Shown here: in pieces, positions 51,242-60,228 of the stretch
How positions within the stretch are numbered: the first letter of the stretch is position 1
How the letters are laid out: each line of letters begins with the position of its first letter
From: Streptomyces sp. 1222.5
Lineage (GTDB): Bacteria > Actinomycetota > Actinomycetes > Streptomycetales > Streptomycetaceae
DNA length: 64,000 nucleotides
Direction of reading: 5' to 3'
Assembly (NCBI RefSeq): GCF_900105245.1
Contig: NZ_FNSZ01000001.1
Span: forward strand, 1,116,001 to 1,180,000
Notes under the pieces: generated by a model
Database searches by the model: none
The model's input: only the letters and a program-made list of their open reading frames with translations
Told to the model about the DNA's origin: nothing
Position numbers and translations under genes: made by a program

Positions 51242-51343
51242 TCAGTCGTCGTCACGGTGCCGCCAGTACCAGCAGACGCCGGCGACCAGGGCCAGCAGGA
51301 ACACGGCGGGCACGAAGAGACCCGGGATGCGGGAGCCGGTCAT
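51242..51343 (-). CDS. Small single-pass membrane protein, 33 aa
   Basis: The reading frame starts with ATG behind GAAGGCG. It encodes a short N-terminus, one membrane helix (PGLFVPAVFLLALVAGVCWYW), then the basic RH and acidic DDD tail. Nearly every third codon base is G or C, as in real genes. It lies just downstream of, and convergent with, the ANTAR phosphatase gene. Function unknown. Confidence 0.6.
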   Translation of the reverse strand: MTGSRIPGLFVPAVFLLALVAGVCWYWRHRDDD

Positions 51344-51470
51344 CGGTGACGCCTTCGGTTCATGGTGCGGCTGAGCACGCGACCGGTGGCCGCGGGCTGC
51401 CCATTGTGCGGGGCCGCCACCAGGCCGTCCAGGCGATCCTCCGGAGCACTCCCCGGTGTTCGAAGCCTTT

Positions 51471-51986
51471 TCAGTCCACCGGGTGACCGGCGTCGATGCC
51501 GGAGACGTGGGAGAGCTTCAGGAGCGGACCGTCCCGGCCCCCGCCCCAGCGCACCGGGTCCAGGACGAAACCGACGTGGTCGCCGCCGTCCGTGCGGTGG
51601 AGGATCGTGCCGACGAACCAGGCCGCCGCGTCCGTGAGGACGGCGGCGCCGCCGGGCCCCTCCCACCAGTCCAGGCGCGCGAACTTGTCGATCTCGTCGC
51701 CCGTCTCGCCGCCGAGGAGTTCGGCGAGGTCGCGCTGGTCACGGGTGAGCAGATGCACCGCGAGGTGATGGGCGGCCCGGGCCACGTGGTAGGTGTGGTT
51801 GACCTTGGAGAGCCACACGGCGAACCGCGGCGGGTCGATGGAGCACTGCGAGGCGAAGCCGACGAGACACCCGGCCCGCTCACCGTCGGCGGCGGCCGTG
51901 ACCACACACATGTCGGGGTTCAGCCGCGCGAGGAATCCGTCGAGCGCGGAACCGCCGGGTTCCGTGCTGCCGTGCCTGTCCGTCAT
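51471..51986 (-). CDS. Flavin reductase-like FMN-binding protein
   Basis: The 171-residue protein has the flavin_reduct split-barrel pattern: CVVTAAADGERAGCLVGFASQCSIDPPRFAVWLSKVNHTY (about 28-68), then AVHLLTRDQRDLAELLGGETGDEIDKFARLDWWEGPGG. Members bind FMN and reduce flavin with NAD(P)H, often supplying a monooxygenase. No oxygenase partner is adjacent. GGAGCGG precedes the ATG. Confidence 0.85.
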   Translation of the reverse strand: MTDRHGSTEPGGSALDGFLARLNPDMCVVTAAADGERAGCLVGFASQCSIDPPRFAVWLSKVNHTYHVARAAHHLAVHLLTRDQRDLAELLGGETGDEIDKFARLDWWEGPGGAAVLTDAAAWFVGTILHRTDGGDHVGFVLDPVRWGGGRDGPLLKLSHVSGIDAGHPVD

Positions 51987-52066
51987 GCCGCTCCGCTCCC
52001 GTCGGTCGCGCGGGTGCCGCCCGGGTGCCGCCCGCCCCGGTCACCCGCTGTTCCCGGCGCGGCCTT

Positions 52067-52789
52067 TCACCCATCGTCGCCGGGGTCGGTGCGCGATTCC
52101 AGTGCGCGGCGCGTGTCGTCGCCGTAGACACCGGTCTCGTCGCCGCTGATGCCGTACCAGAGCTGGAAGCGGGCCACGGCCTCGGTGAGAGTGGTGTCGT
52201 AGACGCCGCTGGTGGAGCCGCCGCGGTAGACGTCCGGGACGTGCAGAAGGCGTTCTTGCAGGTCGGTGACCTCGGGGCCGGTGTCGCCGCCGCGGAGTGT
52301 GCCGGGGCCGTCCGGGTCGCCGGCGGCGGTGGGGTCGGCCGGCCCGGTGGGGGCCGGTGTGGTGACGGGCGACGCGGTGGCGGACGGTGGGGTCGGCCGG
52401 TGCGGGGAGGGCCGTGCGGTCGCGGCGGCCTCCTGTCGGCCGGTCAGCAGGAGGGCGGAGCCGAACCCGGCGAGTGCGGCCGCCGCCACGGCGAGGGCCA
52501 CGGCGGTCCGGCGGGTGCCGCGGCCCGCGCGGCGGGGCGCGGAAGCGGCCGGGGGCCGCGTGCCGGGTAAGGGCGGCAGTTCCCGGGTCTCCTCCTCGGC
52601 GGTCTCCGGCGTGCGGGAGGAAGCGGAGGGTCGACCCGGGGGCGCGGGGCCCGGCTCGTGGGCGGCCGGGTCCGGATACATCTCGCGCATCAGCTCGGCG
52701 AGGGCGTCGAAGCGGCGGGGCCTCACGACCCGGATGGGTTCCAGTACCGGTCCTGGGCGCGGCGGTTCGGGGTCGGGCGGTGTCGGCAC
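52067..52789 (-). CDS. Membrane-anchored peptidoglycan-binding-domain protein
   Basis: The 240-residue protein has a cytoplasmic N-terminal segment (about 1-90, Pro/Arg-rich, with RRFDALAELMREMYPDP), one membrane helix (about 95-115), a Pro/Thr-rich spacer and a C-terminal PG_binding_1 domain (about 165-235; DTGPEVTDLQERLLHVPDVYRGGSTSGVYDTTLTEAVARFQLWYGISGDETGVYGDDTRRALE). The last part should bind peptidoglycan outside the cell. AAGGAG precedes the GTG start. It may link the wall to a cytoplasmic partner. Confidence 0.82.
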   Translation of the reverse strand: MPTPPDPEPPRPGPVLEPIRVVRPRRFDALAELMREMYPDPAAHEPGPAPPGRPSASSRTPETAEEETRELPPLPGTRPPAASAPRRAGRGTRRTAVALAVAAAALAGFGSALLLTGRQEAAATARPSPHRPTPPSATASPVTTPAPTGPADPTAAGDPDGPGTLRGGDTGPEVTDLQERLLHVPDVYRGGSTSGVYDTTLTEAVARFQLWYGISGDETGVYGDDTRRALESRTDPGDDG

Positions 52790-52923
52790 CTGGCTCTCCT
52801 TCCGTCCCGTGCGAACGGGAGTCCGGGGTCTCCGTGCTGAGATACGGCCCGTACCGCCGCCCCGTTCAGGCCCACCCCCGCGCCCCGCGGTACCGATCCG
52901 GTGAACGCGGCGTACGCCTGCCG

Positions 52924-53766
52924 TCAGGCCGGGCTGAGGGCTCCCTGCACGAACCGGCTCAGGGATGCCGTGAACGCCGCGACGAAGGCTTCCCTGGCCT
53001 CCTGCGGCAGCGCCTCCAGGGAGAGGTAGGGGTTCAGGTCCTCCAGCTCGACCAGGAGCAGTCCCCCGTCGGGCGCGCGGCAGGCGTCGACCCGCTGGAT
53101 GCCGGACCCGAGGTCGTTCCAGTCGACGAATCGCCGGGCGAACTCCAGGTCGGCGGCGGTCGCGACGTACGGCTCCAGCTCCCAGCGGCGCTCGGGGTCG
53201 GGGGCGTACAGGGCGTACTGGAAGTCGTCGTCGACGAAGTAGAAGGAGACCTCGTAGGCGAAGTCGACGCAGGGCTGGATCAGGACGTCACCGGTCGCGA
53301 GGGGGGCGACCTGCCCGGCGGGGACGATCCGCATGCCCAGGGAGTCCGCGCCGAGGCGGGGCTTCACCACGTAGGCCTCGGCGGCGGGCAGCAGGTGCAG
53401 GTCCTCGGCGCGGCCGACGGTCGGGATGACGGGGAACCCGGCGGCGCTCAGATCGAGCAGGTACTGCTTGCCCGCCATGTCCGCCTTGCCGGTGAGCGGG
53501 TTGTACACGAGGGCGCCGGTGGCGAGCGCCCGCGCGCGGAAGGCCTCGTACTCGCTCTGGTAGCCGAGGACCGGCCCGCTGTTGCGGACCACCACGGCGT
53601 CGAAGCCGTCCATCAGGGCGGCGGCGTCCCGGGGATGGCACAGGGCGAGGTCGAAGCGCTCACGCAGCCGGGCGGCGAGGTGGATGTCCTCGTCGCAGTA
53701 GCGGCGCCCGCGGGCCTGGTACGCCAGGTCCGTGACGTAGAGCAGGCGGGGGCGGGCGGCGGACAT
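52924..53766 (-). CDS. ATP-grasp-fold protein
   Basis: From ATG 53766 (GGAGGAG upstream) the protein is about 280 residues. It has an N-terminal segment RLLYVTDLAYQARGRRYCDEDIHLAARL and central ATP-grasp features: NPLTGKADMAGKQYLLDLSAAGFPVIPT, AYVVKPRLGADSLGMRIV with the ATP-binding Lys, and LLLVELEDLNPYLSLEAL with the Mg-binding Glu and Asn. ATP-grasp enzymes ligate a carboxylate to an amine or thiol via an acyl phosphate. The substrates here are unknown. It is divergent from the TetR gene. Confidence 0.83.
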   Translation of the reverse strand: MSAARPRLLYVTDLAYQARGRRYCDEDIHLAARLRERFDLALCHPRDAAALMDGFDAVVVRNSGPVLGYQSEYEAFRARALATGALVYNPLTGKADMAGKQYLLDLSAAGFPVIPTVGRAEDLHLLPAAEAYVVKPRLGADSLGMRIVPAGQVAPLATGDVLIQPCVDFAYEVSFYFVDDDFQYALYAPDPERRWELEPYVATAADLEFARRFVDWNDLGSGIQRVDACRAPDGGLLLVELEDLNPYLSLEALPQEAREAFVAAFTASLSRFVQGALSPA

Positions 53767-53938
53767 GCGGATCTCCTCCAGCGAGCGCGGGCGGCGTGGG
53801 TGGAGAAAGGTTACGTCGCAGGGTGCGGGCTGCCTCGACCGCCCCCGGAGGGGGTGGGCGCCCAGGACTCGGGCACGGCTGGACAGGTCTGTTGCATCTC
53901 CCGGAAAGCACTCGGTTCCCCCTTTCGGGCCGTTCCAC

Positions 53939-53952
53939 TGCACTGAGTGTCA
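53939..53952. promoter_or_regulatory. TetR operator, copy 1
   Basis: TGCACTGAGTGTCA matches the inverse of copy 2 at 54775-54789 and fits the dyad TGRCACTNAGTGYCA with one base missing in the left arm. It lies 32-45 bp upstream of the TetR-type gene start, a position suited to autoregulation. Confidence 0.6.
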
Positions 53953-53983
53953 CGAATGCCGTGCGGGTGCTACGTTCCCGGTC

Positions 53984-54730
53984 ATGAGCTCCAGCAGCGC
54001 GGCGCCGACCGCGAAGCCGCCCATGCGGGACGCCCTCGTCGCGGCGGCCTTCCAGCTCTTCCTGGAACGCGGCTACGAGCAGACCACCGTGGACGACATC
54101 GTGTCCCTCGCCAGGGTCGGCAGGCGGTCGTTCTTCCGCTACTTCCCCTCGAAGGAGGACGTGGTCTTCCCCGACCATGAGCGCTGCCTGACGGACATGA
54201 CCGCGTTCCTCGCGGAGGCCGACGGCGAGGAGCACGACCCGGTGGCGCGGGTGTGCGACGCGGCCCGGATGGTGCTGCGGATGTACGCGGAGAACCCGAC
54301 CTTCTCCGTGCAGCGCTACCGCCTCACCAGACAGGTCCCGGGACTGCGCGCCTACGAGCTGTCGGTGGTGTGGCGGTACGAGCGCGCGCTCGCCGAGTAC
54401 CTGCGCGCACGGTTCGCCGGGCAGACCGACGGAACGCTGCGGGCCGATGTGATCGCGGCCGCGGTGGTCGCCGCGCACAACAACGCCCTGCGCTCCTGGC
54501 TCCGGTCGGACGGCGAGGGCGACGCGGGGACGCTGGTGGACCACGCACTCGGGCATGTGCAGCGGGCGTTCGGCCACCCGGCGGACGCCCCCGTGCGCGC
54601 CCTGCCGGTCGGCCCCCTGCCGGACCACGGCGACGAGCGGCCCGAGGACGTGGTCGTGCTCGTCTCCCGCCGCAACGCCCCGGTCTGGCGCGTGGTGCAG
54701 GAATGGGAGGCGGCACTGGGCCGCGCCTGA
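53984..54730 (+). CDS. TetR-family regulator
   Basis: The 248-residue protein has an N-terminal TetR DNA-binding domain: ALVAAAFQLFLERGYEQTTVDDIVSLARVGRRSFFRYFPSKEDVVFPDHE. A long helical ligand-binding region follows (about 70-240) with a Met-Arg-Arg-rich pocket. Its target is probably the two copies of TGRCACTNAGTGYCA, at 53939 before its own gene and at 54775 before the next gene. Its effector may be a CoA thioester or lipid, since the next gene is of a type often found with acyl-CoA enzymes. This is inference. Confidence 0.9.
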   Translation: MSSSSAAPTAKPPMRDALVAAAFQLFLERGYEQTTVDDIVSLARVGRRSFFRYFPSKEDVVFPDHERCLTDMTAFLAEADGEEHDPVARVCDAARMVLRMYAENPTFSVQRYRLTRQVPGLRAYELSVVWRYERALAEYLRARFAGQTDGTLRADVIAAAVVAAHNNALRSWLRSDGEGDAGTLVDHALGHVQRAFGHPADAPVRALPVGPLPDHGDERPEDVVVLVSRRNAPVWRVVQEWEAALGRA

Positions 54731-54774
54731 CGCGGGCCGCCGGCGAAAATCAGGGTACGCAGTGCCTTTACGAG

Positions 54775-54789
54775 TGACACTGAGTGCCA
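54775..54789. promoter_or_regulatory. TetR operator, copy 2
   Basis: TGACACTGAGTGCCA shares CACTGAGTG with copy 1 and forms arms TGACACT and AGTGCCA (6 of 7 symmetrical positions). It lies 101-115 bp upstream of the Zn-ribbon/OB-fold gene. Two copies flank the TetR gene. Confidence 0.6.
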
Positions 54790-54889
54790 TACTCTGTCGG
54801 CGTGCACGGTGGCACGGCTGCCGTGCACTCACACGCACGGCTCGCGCCGGGCGTGCGGGATTCCGGCCGAGCGCAGGGAGTTGACCAGC

Positions 54890-55306
54890 GTGTACCACCA
54901 CTCAGCAAGCGCCTCGCATCCGGCGGCCGGTTCCGCGGCGGGTGTTCTCGATCCCGTCTCCGCGGACTCCAGGGACGCCATCCACTTCCAGCGCTGCACC
55001 TGGTGCGGCACCGCGATGTACCACCGGCTGCTGTGTCCGGTGTGCCAGGGCAGTGAGCTGCGCACGGAGCGCAGCGAGGGTGTCGGCACGGTCCGCCACT
55101 CCACGGTGGTGCACCGCAACACCCCGGCGGCGCGCAATGTGTCGCTGATCGAGATGGCCGAGGGGTTCGTCGTCCGGGGCCGGGTCATGGGCCCGCCGGT
55201 CGGCATCCACAGCGGCGACCGGGTCCGCATGTCCACCGCCAAGGACCCGGTGCGCGGGGAGCCGGTCTTCCAGTTGACGGACGAGCCGTACCGGGCGTGG
55301 ACCTGA
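54890..55306 (+). CDS. Zn-ribbon/OB-fold protein (DUF35-like)
   Basis: From a GTG with GGGAG nine bases upstream, the protein is 138 residues. A rubredoxin-like Zn ribbon is visible as CTWCGTAMYHRLLCPVC near residues 40-56. It is followed by a beta-rich OB-fold (STVVHRNTPAARNVSLIEMAEGFVVRGRVMGPPVGIHSGDRVRM). DUF35-type proteins accompany thiolases and acyl-CoA enzymes and probably act as CoA-binding partners. No thiolase is adjacent. It should be regulated by the TetR protein through the site at 54775. Confidence 0.8.
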   Translation: MYHHSASASHPAAGSAAGVLDPVSADSRDAIHFQRCTWCGTAMYHRLLCPVCQGSELRTERSEGVGTVRHSTVVHRNTPAARNVSLIEMAEGFVVRGRVMGPPVGIHSGDRVRMSTAKDPVRGEPVFQLTDEPYRAWT

Positions 55307-55506
55307 CGGCCGTACGGGACCGCGGCGGACGCCGGACCGCCCCGCCCACTGTGGCCGAACTGCACCGTCATGGAACGTCGTTGCGCATGATGTGATCCAT
55401 CACTTCTCCTCCACAGGCAACCCACGGACTCGCCGTTCCGTCCTCCGGGGACGAGAGGGCTCCCGGAACCGACGGGACGCCTGGGTCCGGGGTTCGAGGA
55501 GGAACA

Positions 55507-58266
55507 GTGGTCCGTGCCCGGCACATAGGGGTGACCGCCGCCGCGCTGCTCGCGGTGGCGGGAGCCTCACCAGGGGTGGCAGCGGCGCAAGCCCGACCAC
55601 CCGCGCAGGTGAGAGCGTCGACGGCGGCGGACGACGGGCAGCTGCCGCCCGGATGGCGGATCTCCGACGGGCGCTCGGCACCGCAGCTGGAGTGGCGCTC
55701 GGACCGGCCGGTGCCGATGGGTGACGCACGCGTCGAATTCCGTTCGCGGGGACAGCTGTTGGGAGTGCCGCGGCCGGGACGGGACGGGCACACCTTCCGG
55801 CTGCCGCTCGACGGGCACCGGGCCGGGGAACTGGCGGGTCTGCAGGTCTGGTCGGGAGGGCGCCGACTGGATGCGCGAGGCACCACCTCGACGGCCGCCG
55901 CGGCCCGGCCGCCGGCCCCGCTGCCCGCGAACTCCGTGGACCCGGGCAAGCCCGGTTCGTACCGCACGAAGACGGGTGAGTACGGCCTCAAGTCGGTGCG
56001 GCTGCCCGGCTTTCCGGCACCGGTGGAGATGCGCGCGGTGGTCGTCGCGCCCGTCGGCGCGTCCGGCAAGCGGCCGCTCGCGCTGTTCCTGCACGGCCGG
56101 CACTACACGTGCTACAAGGGGCGTGACATCTCCGGGGAGTGGCCCTGCCCGGCAGGCACGAAGCCGGTGCCGAGCCACCGCGGCTATCTGCGGGACCAGA
56201 AACTCCTGGCCTCCCAGGGCTACATGACCGTGTCGATCTCCGCCAACGGCATCAACGGCCAGGACCACATGGCCGAGGACGGCGGCGCGCAGGCCCGTTC
56301 CTCGCTGGTCCGGCTGCACCTGGCCCGCTGGGCCGACTGGGCCGAACACCCCGACACCGCACCGGCGATCGTCCGCGACGCGCCCCGTACCGACCTGTCC
56401 CGGGTGCTCCTCGTCGGGCACTCCCGCGGCGGCGAGGGGGTCAACCGGGCGGCGCTGGACAGCCTGTACGCCCCGCCCGCCGACCAGGACGCCCAGCCCG
56501 GCCCGGCCCGCTGGAACATCCGCGGCACCGTCCTCATCGGCCCCACCGTCTTCGGGCAGAACCCGGTCCCCGACGTGCCGTCCCTGACGATCCTGCCGGG
56601 CTGCGACGGTGACGTCTCCGACCTCCAGGGCGAGGTGTACGTCGACGGCACCCGCGCGGTCAGCAGCGGTACCGCGCTGCACAGTGCCGTGTACGTCGTC
56701 GGGGCCAACCACAACTTCTTCAACTCCGAGTGGACGCCCGGCCAGTCCGCGGCGCCCTCCGAGGACGACTTCTACGACGACCCGCAGCACCCCGACAAGG
56801 TGTGCGGAAAGCGCGCCGCGACCCGGCTGACCGCCGGACAGCAGCACAAGGCCGGTTCGACGTACATCGCGGCCGCCGCCCGGCTGTTCCTGGCCGGCGA
56901 CGACAAGGTGCGGCCGCTGCTCGACGGCTCCGGCAAGCGGGCGCCGTCGGCGGACCCGGCCCGGGTCCTCAGCCACGCCGTTGGCGCGCGCCGGGGTGCC
57001 GGATTCCTGCCGGACGGCGGGGTGTCGGTGACCGGCGGCAAGCTGTGCGACGCGGTGGACCCGAGCCCGTCGAAGACCTGCCTCGGCCAGGGCGCCAAGG
57101 GTTCCTCCCCGCACTTCGCGCAGTGGGAGACCGACCGGGAGGCCGGCCGGCACGCGGTCGCGCTGCACTGGACGCACGCCGGTACCGCGACCCGGGTGAG
57201 CGCCGGGAAGCCCCTGTCACTGGCGGGCTCCAAGTCGCTGGCACTGCGGCTGTTCGTGCCGCCGAACTCGCGGGGCACCCAGCTGGACGTGTCCCTCACC
57301 GACGCCTCCGGGAAGAAGGCGACGCTCGGCCGGGTCCGGGCGGACGGTCTGCCCGGCAGTGAGCGGACCGCCTCCTACTGGGCACGTGAGTACCGGGTGC
57401 CGCTGACGGCGGCCACCCGCGCGGGTCTCGACCTGAAGTCGGTCAAGTCGCTCTCGTTGACGCCTCGTTCGGCGTCCGGACGCGCCTGGCTGATGGACGC
57501 CTGGGGCTGGCGTGCGGGAACGCCCGCGGTGCGGGCCGCCGCGCTGCCCCGGGTGGACCTCGGCCGCACCACGGTCGACGAGGGCGACTCCGGCGTGCGC
57601 ACCTACCACGTCCCGGTCCGGGTCGCGGGCGAGGGCAGCGGTCAGGTCCGCGTGTACGTCGTCGACCCCGCGACCGGCCGGACGAAGAACCGTCTGGTCA
57701 CCGTACGGGCGGGCGGCGACGGCATCGACGTACCGGTCCAGGTGAAGGGCAACACGCGGTACGGCACCGACGTGTCGTACGACGTCCTCGTGAAGGCGGT
57801 CCGCGGCGCGGTCGTCGGCTCCTACCGGGGCGGGATCACCGTCCACGACGACGATCCGGCGCCCACCATGACCGTCACGCCCCTCGCGGACAAGGTGGCC
57901 GAGGGCAAGTCGCTGAAGTGGCGGGTGTCCCTGTCCCAGGCGGTCGACGTCGACATGACCACGCTGTTCGCGGTCGCGCCGGTCACCGGTCCGGAGCTGT
58001 CCACCAAGGACGTCTCGGCGCGCTGGCTGCGGGACACCGCCGGGGCGAAGCCGGACCCGGAGCGGCGGCTGTCGAAGGTGGACGGCCTCTATCTGTGGGT
58101 GGACATCCCCCCGGGGAGCACCAGCGCCGACATCACCGTGCCCACGGTCGAGGACCGGGTGACGGAGCCGGTGGAGTCCGTGCGGTTCCGGCAGATCGAC
58201 CCGGAGACCGGTAAGCCGCAGACGGGCGGACTCGTGCTCGACGGGTCGGTGAAGAACGCGTCGTAG
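55507..58266 (+). CDS. Large secreted alpha/beta-hydrolase with C-terminal Calx-beta-like domains
   Basis: The 919-residue protein starts with GTG behind GAGGAGGAA. It has a signal peptide (about 1-27, ending VAAA) and an N-terminal beta-rich region to about 165. The hydrolase domain (about 165-470) shows PLALFLHGRHYTCY, nucleophile elbow VGHSRGGEG (Ser near 304), and a C-terminal His in GANHNFFNSEW. Calx-beta-like segments (about 680-900), seen as VDEGDSGVRTYHVPVRV and VAEGKSLKWRVSLSQ, could bind Ca2+. It is probably exported and acts on an ester or amide; substrate unknown. No membrane anchor. Confidence 0.82.
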   Translation: MVRARHIGVTAAALLAVAGASPGVAAAQARPPAQVRASTAADDGQLPPGWRISDGRSAPQLEWRSDRPVPMGDARVEFRSRGQLLGVPRPGRDGHTFRLPLDGHRAGELAGLQVWSGGRRLDARGTTSTAAAARPPAPLPANSVDPGKPGSYRTKTGEYGLKSVRLPGFPAPVEMRAVVVAPVGASGKRPLALFLHGRHYTCYKGRDISGEWPCPAGTKPVPSHRGYLRDQKLLASQGYMTVSISANGINGQDHMAEDGGAQARSSLVRLHLARWADWAEHPDTAPAIVRDAPRTDLSRVLLVGHSRGGEGVNRAALDSLYAPPADQDAQPGPARWNIRGTVLIGPTVFGQNPVPDVPSLTILPGCDGDVSDLQGEVYVDGTRAVSSGTALHSAVYVVGANHNFFNSEWTPGQSAAPSEDDFYDDPQHPDKVCGKRAATRLTAGQQHKAGSTYIAAAARLFLAGDDKVRPLLDGSGKRAPSADPARVLSHAVGARRGAGFLPDGGVSVTGGKLCDAVDPSPSKTCLGQGAKGSSPHFAQWETDREAGRHAVALHWTHAGTATRVSAGKPLSLAGSKSLALRLFVPPNSRGTQLDVSLTDASGKKATLGRVRADGLPGSERTASYWAREYRVPLTAATRAGLDLKSVKSLSLTPRSASGRAWLMDAWGWRAGTPAVRAAALPRVDLGRTTVDEGDSGVRTYHVPVRVAGEGSGQVRVYVVDPATGRTKNRLVTVRAGGDGIDVPVQVKGNTRYGTDVSYDVLVKAVRGAVVGSYRGGITVHDDDPAPTMTVTPLADKVAEGKSLKWRVSLSQAVDVDMTTLFAVAPVTGPELSTKDVSARWLRDTAGAKPDPERRLSKVDGLYLWVDIPPGSTSADITVPTVEDRVTEPVESVRFRQIDPETGKPQTGGLVLDGSVKNAS

Positions 58267-58310
58267 CACGCGAGGGCGGGAACGCGGCCCGCCCAGCCCC
58301 CGGGTGGCCC

Positions 58311-58697
58311 TCAGTCCGTGAGGGCCACCCGGATGCCCACCGTGCCGTCGAGGCCGCGGCGCAGCCGGCTGCCCAGCAGTGTCAGCCGTCCGACGATGCC
58401 GTACTTGCGGGCGATGAGGTCCCGGTAGCGGGCGGTGGTGGCCGCGTCGGCGATCGCGGCGGTGGCCGGCACCTGCTCACCGGTGGGGTTGCCCCGCAGG
58501 TCGCAGGGGCCGACGAGGACGTCGGCGCGGCGCCGGATCCGCTTGACCTTGAAGCTGTCGGCGGCCGTCCACACGCCGAGGCCGTCACCGTCTGGGACCA
58601 CCCACACGGGTGTGGCGACGGGGGTGCCGTTCTTCCGGTAGCTGGTCACCAGCAGATACTTGCCGGAGCCGAGCAGGTCCAGCCGTGTGTCGTCCAT
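58311..58697 (-). CDS. PPOX-class F420-dependent oxidoreductase-like protein
   Basis: The 128-residue protein has the split-barrel fold of pyridoxamine 5'-phosphate oxidase/F420-dependent enzymes: KYLLVTSYRKNGTPVATPVWVV, GVWTAADSFKVKRIRRRADVLVGPCDLRGNPTGE and ARYRDLIARKYGIVGRL. It should bind F420 or FMN and reduce an unknown small molecule. Length fits the family (about 130). It is transcribed in the same direction as the aminotransferase gene. Confidence 0.85.
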   Translation of the reverse strand: MDDTRLDLLGSGKYLLVTSYRKNGTPVATPVWVVPDGDGLGVWTAADSFKVKRIRRRADVLVGPCDLRGNPTGEQVPATAAIADAATTARYRDLIARKYGIVGRLTLLGSRLRRGLDGTVGIRVALTD

Positions 58698-58763
58698 TCC
58701 CGCAGTGTAGGTCTCCGGGTCCGACGGCCGCGAAGCCCCCGGTCCGTCGCCGGGGCCCGTCGG

Positions 58764-59942
58764 TCAGCGCAGGGCCGCCGTCATGCGCCGTACTCCCTCG
58801 GTGAGGATCTCGGGCGAGGTCGCGAGGTTGAGACGGGCGTGGCCCGCGCCGCCGGTGCCGAAGGGGATGCCCGAGCTGAGGGCCACCCGGCCCCGGTCCA
58901 GGAACGTCCGCGCCGGGTCGTCACCCAGGCCGAGGGCACGGCAGTCGAGCCAGGCCAGGTAGGTGGCCTCTCCGGGGTCGTAGCGGACGCCGGGCAGGTG
59001 GTCGGCGAGCAGATCGCGGAGCAGGAGCCGGTTGGCGCGGACCCCGGCGAGCAGGGCGTCGAGCCAGCCCGTGGCGTCGCGCAGGGCGGCGGTGTGCGCG
59101 ATGACACCCAGGTGGCTGGGGCCGTGGCCGACCTCCTCCGGCATGCGGTGCAGGTCGTCGGCGGCTCCGGGCCCGGCGAGCGCGAGGGCGGCCTTGAGGC
59201 CCGCCAGGTTCCAGCCCTTGCTGGCCGACATCAGGGACAGGCCGCGTTCGGCGCCGGGGACGCTGAGGTAGGGCACGAAGGCGACGCCGGGGTCGACGAG
59301 CGGGGCGTGGATCTCGTCCGCGACGACCCGGACGCCGTACCGTTCCGCGAGGCCGGCGACGGCCGCCAGTTCACCGGCGGTGTGCACGGTGCCGGTGGGG
59401 TTGTGCGGGCTGCACAGCAGGTACGCGGCGCGTCCCCCGCCGGCCGTCACCTCCTTGAAGGTCTCCTCCAGGGAGGCGAGGTCGATGCGCAGGCCGGCCC
59501 CGAGCTGATCCTCCACCACCCGGCGGTCCATGTGGGTGATGAACTGGAAGAACGGCGGATACACGGGCGAGTTGACGACGACCGGATCGCCGGGGCCGGT
59601 GACCAGTCGGAGCATCTCGACCACTCCGAGCATGACGTCCGGCACGATCGAGGTGCGCTCCACGGAGACGTCGTACCAGTTCCAGCGGTCGGCGGCGAAC
59701 GCGGCCAGCGCCTCGGCGTAGGCGGTGCCGACGGGGTACCCGGTGTCGCCGAGGGCGAGCGCGTCGGTGACGGCGCGGACGACGGGTTCGGCGAGCGGGA
59801 CGTCCATCTCGGCCACCCACAGGGGCAGCACGTCCTCGGGGTAGGTGCGCCACTTCATGCTCGTACGGCGTCGCAGCCGCTCCAGGTCGAGGGCGCGCAG
59901 CGGGTCCGGTTCGCCGGGTGTGACGTGCGGGATGCTGGTCAT
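58764..59942 (-). CDS. MalY/PatB-type PLP-dependent C-S lyase
   Basis: From ATG 59942 the protein is about 392 residues; an ATG at 59987 is an alternative. It is a fold-type I PLP enzyme: [24 protein letters not shown] near 40, [17 protein letters not shown] near 170, and [15 protein letters not shown] with the PLP Lys near 242. The MalY/PatB family are cystathionine beta-lyases and related C-S lyases that release thiols. No regulator is adjacent. The upstream region (286 bp) is divergent with the methyltransferase gene. Confidence 0.88.
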   Translation of the reverse strand: MTSIPHVTPGEPDPLRALDLERLRRRTSMKWRTYPEDVLPLWVAEMDVPLAEPVVRAVTDALALGDTGYPVGTAYAEALAAFAADRWNWYDVSVERTSIVPDVMLGVVEMLRLVTGPGDPVVVNSPVYPPFFQFITHMDRRVVEDQLGAGLRIDLASLEETFKEVTAGGGRAAYLLCSPHNPTGTVHTAGELAAVAGLAERYGVRVVADEIHAPLVDPGVAFVPYLSVPGAERGLSLMSASKGWNLAGLKAALALAGPGAADDLHRMPEEVGHGPSHLGVIAHTAALRDATGWLDALLAGVRANRLLLRDLLADHLPGVRYDPGEATYLAWLDCRALGLGDDPARTFLDRGRVALSSGIPFGTGGAGHARLNLATSPEILTEGVRRMTAALR

Positions 59943-60228
59943 GGGGGTCAAGACAGGGGGCGGTGGGGCCGGCGGGAACGCGGACACGGGGGCGGTTTCC
60001 AGGCCCGTTCACCTGCCGGCGGGCACCGGGCGGACCAGGGGCTTGCCGGTGGCGCGACGCGGGGGCGGCGCTGCGGAAATGCCGGGTCGTGCGGCGGAGA
60101 TCAACTCGGGCGTCTAGATTGCGTCTTGCACGGTGCACCGCGCGCGTCGGGCGACCCGCCGGGCGGGGCACCGGACACTTCGTCAGGCATCCCCTCAGGC
60201 ATCCCCCGGCATCCAGGAGCTGACCCAC
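59943..60228. other. Divergent intergenic region, aminotransferase and methyltransferase
   Basis: The region holds a short GGCATCCCC direct repeat near 60180-60205 and an AGGAG ribosome site at 60215-60219 for the methyltransferase. TTGCGTCTTGCACGG at about 60118 may be part of a promoter. No gene is seen. Confidence 0.4.
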
